A program made the position numbers and the translations under genes. 64,000 nucleotides of DNA, from the NCBI GenBank assembly GCA_017591395.1, contig WEDG01001007.1, forward strand, positions 248,001 through 312,000, written 5' to 3'. Position 1 is the first letter of the stretch. Each line of letters opens with the position of its first letter. Of this stretch, positions 59,131 through 64,000 are shown piece after piece. The notes below the pieces were generated by a model. It ran no database searches. It was not told the DNA's origin and worked only from the letters and a program-made list of their open reading frames with translations. The stretch comes from Schistocephalus solidus. Lineage: Eukaryota; Platyhelminthes; Cestoda; Diphyllobothriidea; Diphyllobothriidae.

Positions 59131-59531
59131 TTTGCCCCCATAAACGGGCCGCGTGGTGGATGCGTTGGACCAAAACGGGGCCAAATCAGAGTGCGGCAGG
59201 CGTTGTTATTATTATTTTTAAATGAGGTCCCATAACGAATGTCGAACATGGGGTGTGCGCGTGACCAACATGGGCACGCGTAGGTGCAGGCTCATGCAGC
59301 ACCCAGCTCTCCCACTACGTGGGATATTATTCACCCGCGCCCGACCCCGCCTCCGGTCTTCTTGACTATGTCTTGACGCCGTGCATAGGCGGGTAAGGGA
59401 ACAGACACTGCGGGGGATGCAATGCAAGTCTACTATCACTGGAAACTAATTTGCGCACAAGTCACACTCCCTGCGCCACTCTTCTGTGAAGCATACGGTA
59501 TGCACCGTCGGATTACGGCGTTCGAATTGAC
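59131..59531 (+). repeat. SINE-like repeat (A-type), diverged copy
   Basis: GCCCCCATAAACGGGCCGCG at the 5' end and CATACGGTATGCACCGTCGGATTACGGCG at the 3' end. The hairpin is kept with a compensating wobble (CGTCG-GATTA-CGGCG). Opposite orientation to the array at 35-40 kb. The middle carries a small T/A-rich insertion (59206-59222). Confidence 0.7.
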
Positions 59532-59758
59532 GTTTAACTAAAGTAAGCCTAACTTTTGGAGTCAGTTGCCCTGCTGTTTGCAACATCGATGCCATAAGGG
59601 CCGTGCTCATTGCGGTAGTGGTGTGTTTCAGTTGGCCTTATCCTTCAATGTCTGCGCAGATAGAAGTATGTAGTTCTACTGCAACGGACTAAAAATATTT
59701 GAAGCATTTTCTCCCGGGTATGAATTTAAAGCAGGCGTAAACAGCAGGATTTATTGGT
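59532..59758. other. Spacer before the Penelope-like element
   Basis: Nothing recognised. No clear target duplication with the right flank (61277 onward). Confidence 0.4.
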
Positions 59759-59959
59759 ACCAAGAAATTTCGCGACGGCTTATCAACTGCAACCCGTCTT
59801 TGCATAACACAAGTAACGAATGAAAATGGACAGCAGTTTGAATTAACAGAAAATCAATACATAACAGCAAGGTCCAATGGACAATGTAAATAACTTCAAG
59901 AAAGAAAATGTGGGGGAGAAGCTTATACAACTAAAACCATGAAGCATCTAGGGTGAAAA

Positions 59960-60385
59960 TCACCAGGGCAATTGTAGATTGATCACGTGGTCTAGTTGCT
60001 TACAAAGATTGGGTTTCTCCCTCCGTATATACGCTGCTTCCAAGTAGCGCAATGTCCGAGTTGTTCGTGCCCGAACAAGTACTCGGAAAGCTGTTTTGAG
60101 GTCTACATAATGACCACTGTCTATTATATGTTTAGTAATCGAAGAACGTGGTACTTTATTTTCTTGTTTAAACAACCAATTAGGTAAATGTTCAGCGGCT
60201 CTGGTTGCTAATTGCCTTTGCGTTCGCCCAATGTAATTGCATCCACAAGTGCACGTGAATTCATAAACACAATTTGGGGTGGCGTGCAACGGCAAGGCAT
60301 CCTTTGGATGGTTGATTGGCAGGCTTCTAGTACGATTGATAAAGAAGAGCTGAGCTGCATTGTATGTTCTTCCAACCTTCGCCAA
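59960..60385 (-). pseudogene. Penelope-like GIY-YIG nuclease domain, left arm
   Basis: 141 codons open on the - strand. Sequence order: GRTYNAAQLFFINRTRSLPI, CVYEFTCTCGCNYIGRTQRQ (GIY-YIG core, NYIGRTQR), LATRAAEHLPNWLFKQEN, SSITKHIIDSGHYVDLKTAF, RTLRYLEAAYIRREKPNLCK and a stop. The key Tyr, Arg (TQRQLATR), His and Glu (LEAAYI) of GIY-YIG nucleases are all present, so this arm keeps the full domain. No RT precedes it; upstream is the inversion junction. Confidence 0.88.
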
Positions 60386-61118
60386 TGTTTTTATGGGTCA
60401 CTTAGAAGAAAAGGTGTCCTCTAAATTGAAGATGACAACATTATACAGAAGATATGTAGATGATATATTTGCGATTGTTGATAACAAGAAAGACGCCATA
60501 GACCTTCTTTCTACCATGAATACATTGCATCATAAGTTAAAATTTACAATGAACATGGAACAAAACAACACGCTACCTTTCCTAGACGTCCTCATGTTCA
60601 GAGAGGATGATGGCTCAATAAGGCGCTCTGTCTTCCACAAAAATACTTGGAAAGGGCAATACTTGAACTTTAAAAGCTTTGTACCAGTACAATGGAAACG
60701 AAATTTGGTACATACACTTTTTCAAAGGGCGAGAAATATTTGTTCTAGTGAAACTCTAGATACAGGAATTGCCTGCATCAAATCAGCCTTACTTAACTGT
60801 GGATATCCTGCACGTTTCATTCAAAATATAGCAACACCTTACGACCAAAAGTGGTGGAACATTCAGTTCCAAAAAAGCCTGTTAGCATATACTTACCCTT
60901 TAAGGGTGACAATATTTCTAATACTATCAAGCGACGATTATGCTGCACCATTGGAAGAACATACAATGCAGCTCAGCTCTTCTTTATCAATCGTACTAGA
61001 AGCCTGCCAATCAACCATCCAAAGGATGCCTTGCCGTTGCACGCCACCCCAAATTGTGTTTATGAATTCACGTGCACTTGTGGATGCAAGTACATTGGGC
61101 GAACGCAAAGGCAATTAG
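60360..61118 (+). pseudogene. Penelope-like reverse transcriptase, 5'-truncated
   Basis: Starts mid-domain at the inversion junction (FANVFMGHLEEKV, normally preceded by the GSPxSP block). Then TTLYRRYVDDIFAIV (YVDD at 60453-60464), LKFTMNMEQNNTLPFLDVLM, SVFHKNTWKGQYLNF, KRNLVHTLFQRARNICSS, IKSALLNCGYPARFI. This is the palm and thumb of a Penelope-like RT. A one-base shift at the A6 run 60871-60876 moves the true reading into the next frame, where the GIY-YIG domain follows. Confidence 0.9.
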
Positions 61119-61252
61119 CAACCAGAGCCGCTGAACATTTACCTAATTGGTTGTTTAAACAAGAAAATAAAGTACCACGTTCTTCGATTACTAAACATAT
61201 AATAGACAGTGGTCATTATGTATACCTCAAAACAAAGACGGGTTGCAGTTGA
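60877..61252 (+). pseudogene. Penelope-like GIY-YIG domain, right arm, internally deleted
   Basis: Continues the RT in another frame: KKPVSIYLPFKGDNISNTIK, GRTYNAAQLFFINRTRS, CGCKYIGRTQRQLATRAAEH, SSITKHIIDSGHYVYLKTKT and a stop. The segment with the catalytic Glu (LEAAYI in the left arm) is deleted, so the nuclease would be inactive. Confidence 0.88.
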
Positions 61253-61429
61253 TAAGCCGTCGCGAAATTTCTTGGGACTAAAAATAGATGAACAACAGCA
61301 CCAGGGCGAATTTGAGCTACTAAACCCCGATTCGAGTCTTGCGTTCTGCCTTCTCGCTTATAGAGGCGTACCTGGACCCACGGCCTGTTAGGCAGGGAAC
61401 ACTTACCTACCTCCCTTCCCCATTTCCCC

Positions 61430-61640
61430 CCCGACAGGACCCGGGAACAGGAATCGCCCGTATTACAGGTGACTTTGCGCTAAATTCCAGGACAATTAGA
61501 GTTAGGGTTAGGGTGTGATTTATTGTTAGGGATTGAACACCGGGAGTATTTACCCTCCATGAAATCAGTATTATATTGGGAAGGAGAGGGTAGAGATAGC
61601 TCCTATCCAAGTGTCCTGTGAGCGATTTCCGTGTGCGGAA
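61430..61640. repeat. Dispersed repeat with telomere-like TTAGGG units, copy 3
   Basis: GTTAGGGTTAGGGTGTG at 61501-61517, GGGAGTATTTACCC at 61543-61556, and a flank (AGATAGCTCCTATCCAAGTG then TCCTGTGAGCG) that weakly follows copies 1 and 2. Confidence 0.55.
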
Positions 61641-62315
61641 GATTGGCATCTGCTATTTTTCGAAGTGGAGTCTCAAGAACCTGAACAAAAATGCGGAGCG
61701 CACTCATTTCGTCTGTCTCGGAGCTCCTATTCCGATCTTTAACAGGCAACTCGAACTCGCCGGATTGTATAGGTCCGTGAATGGGAGTGTCTCGCCTGCG
61801 AGGAGTTCTAAGCTAGGAATGGCTACTTCCTCTTGGAGTATGGATTCTATTCGATAATCTGTTGAATGCTTGTCTCGTCAGAATTGTCGGGCAACTTGAT
61901 TTTTTTTATTACAATGAATGGTGGGACTAGGAGACTCACGTGGTAACTGGTTTCCTGCTGTAAGTGCCTGTTGCGACAGTGTTTTATAATAGTAATCCGT
62001 GGTAATTAGTCACCTTAGACTATTCGGAGTTTAAAACAACCCATTGACAGCCACATTTAATAGATTTTACACAATTTGACTTCTCCTTTAACGGAAAGAC
62101 CAAGGAATAGGTGAGAATTGGTATACTCGCGGCTTTACTGACTAAAAGAATCCCGCGTAGTTGTCCGAAATAACCTGACCCTTATGCGCAGGATTTGCGC
62201 AGAATATTTCCCAATCCTAGCTCCCACTATGTGCTTATGCCGTCTTTTTTGGAAGGAATGAAGCTGGGAGTTCAGTCAAAGGGTCGACACCGCAGTGGTA
62301 GTTCCGTCTCCTCAG
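61641..62315 (+). other. Intron 4, 3' end
   Basis: Nothing recognised apart from two possible acceptors for the next exon (62220 and 62315). Confidence 0.4.
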
Positions 62316-62642
62316 AGACTGCCGGGTCCGTCGTCTCGGGCACGCAGAGTGGTCCAATGGCGGTTGCCGGGGTCCGCGAGGTCACCCCACCGTTTCCCGT
62401 CTTCTCAACTTCCTCCGGTCTCTCGCCCGTCGGTTTGGGTCCCTACGCTCGAAAAAGCGGAAATGTTGGATACTTTCAACAGCTGGCGCAGCATCAATCA
62501 CATTTGCAGCGCCAAAAGGGCCTGCCTGAGGCCAACTCCATCTCCCCCCTACCGACACGACTGGGCCAACAAGTTGCTCTGACTCGACCCTGCCGCAAAC
62601 TCGCTTCCTCCGTCACCGACCCGAAATTCAACTCCCTCCGAG
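62316..62642 (+). CDS. UNK: Probable unkempt exon, Ser/Pro/Gly-rich
   Basis: The frame from about 62195 to the stop after 62719 is open and Ser/Pro/Gly-rich (ETAGSVVSGTQSGPMAV, PVFSTSSGLSPVGLGP, YFQQLAQHQSHLQRQKG). Acceptor TTCCGTCTCCTCAG|AG at 62315 gives two bases that join in phase with the single base left by the exon ending at 52144. The alternative acceptor CCCAATCCTAG at 62220 would need an extra exon between. The donor CGAG|GTAGGC at 62643 is good (phase 1). Low-complexity sequence of this kind fits the region between finger 6 and the coiled coil of UNK, but it has no alignable motif. Confidence 0.55.
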
Positions 62643-64000
62643 GTAGGCTTTTTGAGCGCTTATTGAAAGACTTCGCTTTCTGCCTCCGTGTGCAGCCGCA
62701 GAACTCTTTTGTGAAATTATGACTCTTGTTTATGTTATGATCTTGCCTCAAGCCTTGATTGTCGCCCTCGAACAACTCTCCCGATCGAATCCCCTAAGGA
62801 ACTCAACAGCAAGGCCAGAAGAGTCGAAGTCTATTGATGCATCATCACAGCGTATTTAAGGCAAAACAACGTACGAGAATTTACAAGGTCGAACTGAAAA
62901 CGGACTAATCCGGTAGTTTCCTTGAGGGGTTAGCATCTGGACTGGCCTTCTGACTCATCCCAATGATTGAGTAGAGCAGCTTGCGCAATCTCACCATGTG
63001 CACGGCCTATGGGTATATCGATATTGCTGTTTGGGAAAGAGTCGTCGGGTCGGTGCGTGAGCGAATCTGTTAGGACGGCTCTTCCTAACAGTTTAAGTAC
63101 CGGCGTTCCCGTCTCCGGGATGGATTTGTCTGATCATCTATGTCTACAAATGATGTCCTTCCTGTCTTCATAACACGAAGCGTACGTGGAGTAAGATTAT
63201 CAGCATACAGGCGACAATCGTGCAGATTTTATCTTGCGCTAGAGATACTTTTAGACAGGACGATCTGTCACCCAGGTCTCGCGTTATGTCTGACCGTCTT
63301 TTGGTGGTCTGCGAGCCTCAAACAAAGCTGTCTTGGGACGGGAATTCAGAAACACTTTGATCGACATCATGACTTTGCACTTGAGGTTAGAATGCTTAGT
63401 CACTCTTTTTTTCCTTGCTGATAGTCGGAAGTTTCCCCGGTCATTCTTTCACAGCATTCTTTGGTTAGAAACTGACTATCCCGCATTGTAAAATCTCCAT
63501 ATGTTTCAGGTGCAACCTGTTTGTAACTGTCTTAACCGTCTAACATTTTGTCTGTGCGTCTGGAAGCGTCTGAGCGGAAGCTGCGCCGAATCGCAAGTCT
63601 TGCATGCTCTTGTCCACAGAGAATTACTTTTACGGCAACCTTTTTTACTGCCTTCAGCGAAATCTCCCGACAGCTGGGTTTTGTCCATGCCACTGTTAGT
63701 TTTCGTTCTATCTGGTGGCATTAGTCACGTCATGGTCACACTTCGTGTGCTTGCCTTTTCAAAATCTGGTCTCGTGAGCTTGCGAAAGTGCAGATGGCTC
63801 GTCTCTCTCGTGCTCTTGTCCAGGCTAGTTTGCGACTGTCACCTCCCAGTTTTAATTGTCTTGCTTGGGACACGTTGCAGAAGTGTTGTGAAAGTCCTAG
63901 GGGAGGGTCCTTAGCTGGTCCAAATAACCACATTTAATTCGTCGACACAAATGGCCTCTACCCTCAATCGTGGGATAATGATGCCCAAGAGCTGCGAAAG
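62643..64000. other. Probable unkempt intron 5, nothing recognised
   Basis: No coiled-coil or RING coding sequence (the expected UNK C terminus) appears before the window ends. The longest frame (63501-63914, 137 codons) has no motif. Confidence 0.45.

Larger units (their letters stand above)
59759..61276. mobile_element. Head-to-head inverted Penelope-like element
   Basis: Bounded by a perfect inverted repeat of about 43 bp: 59759-59801 (CCAAGAAATTTCGCGACGGC and on) and 61234-61276. The left arm (59759 to about 60377) is a - strand 3' end with a complete GIY-YIG frame and 3' UTR. The right part (about 60378-61276) is + strand RT plus GIY-YIG. The arms meet at about 60373-60378 within TTCCAA. 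The right arm lacks about 290 bp that the left arm has, between HYV(Y/D)LKT and KTGCS. Confidence 0.85.
30912..62642 (+). other. UNK: unkempt gene region (partial), at least five exons
   Basis: Exons 30912-31121, 31615-31883, 48814-49067, 51745-52144 and probably 62316-62642 form one + strand gene. All junctions use GT..AG. Intron phases are 2, 1, 0 and 1, and the joined frame has no stop. The six CCCH fingers are in the order and spacing of animal UNK. In mammals UNK binds UAG through fingers 1-3 and a U-rich element through fingers 4-6 and represses translation of its targets. The N-terminal start exon and the 3' exons (coiled coil, RING) were not seen. Introns 2 and 4 account for about 27 kb. 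Confidence 0.9.

Noticed and set aside
62967..63914. Further unkempt exons (coiled coil or RING)
   Set aside because: None of the frames has heptad spacing or the Cys/His pattern of a RING finger.

Overview
The window looks like a piece of a flatworm nuclear genome, most likely a diphyllobothriidean tapeworm (Spirometra / Dibothriocephalus / Schistocephalus group). Seen directly: very long introns with GT..AG boundaries, non-coding DNA packed with decayed retroelements (CR1/Jockey-like, RTE-like, Penelope-like, Ty3/gypsy), many microsatellites, and no prokaryote-style gene packing. The assignment to tapeworms rests on remembered resemblance of the CR1-like, RTE and SINE-like families to cestode repeats, so it is an inference.

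The only host gene I can identify is a + strand homologue of unkempt (UNK), a CCCH zinc-finger RNA-binding protein. Four exons (30912-31121, 31615-31883, 48814-49067, 51745-52144) join in phase and carry all six CCCH fingers. A fifth, Ser/Pro-rich exon is likely (about 62316-62642). The 5' end of the coding region and the C-terminal part (coiled coil and RING in animal UNK) were not found here. The gene covers at least 31.7 kb, mostly introns of about 0.5, 16.9, 2.7 and up to 10.2 kb filled with mobile DNA.

Layout: 1-9 kb is mostly unrecognised DNA with an RTE 3'-end copy, two SINE-like copies beside a microsatellite, a foldback (MITE-like) element at 6670-7013 and a Ty3/gypsy pol relic. 9-13.4 kb holds two damaged LINEs facing each other. 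14.3-28.1 kb holds two related CR1-like LINEs on the - strand (about 5.5 kb each), one split by a 1.4 kb insertion, with an RRM-type ORF1 relic between them. 29.4-29.9 kb has an open frame of transposon-like type. From 30.9 kb on comes unkempt. Its second intron contains an array (35.4-40.2 kb) of SINE-like copies and an RTE element whose RT has been deleted, then a GC-rich stretch with CCG and CTG runs, and a Penelope-like relic. Intron 3 has an RTE fragment and a 140 bp CCA/CAA tract. Intron 4 has telomere-like dispersed repeats and a head-to-head inverted Penelope-like element.

The most interesting structural result is that the abundant short repeats resolve into one system. The RTE element ends in a 3' UTR with a small hairpin and a (TG)n tail. 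Coding-less copies are 5'-truncated RTE ends, and a second class of about 365 bp joins an unrelated 5' half to the same 3' module, as expected for a SINE using the RTE machinery.
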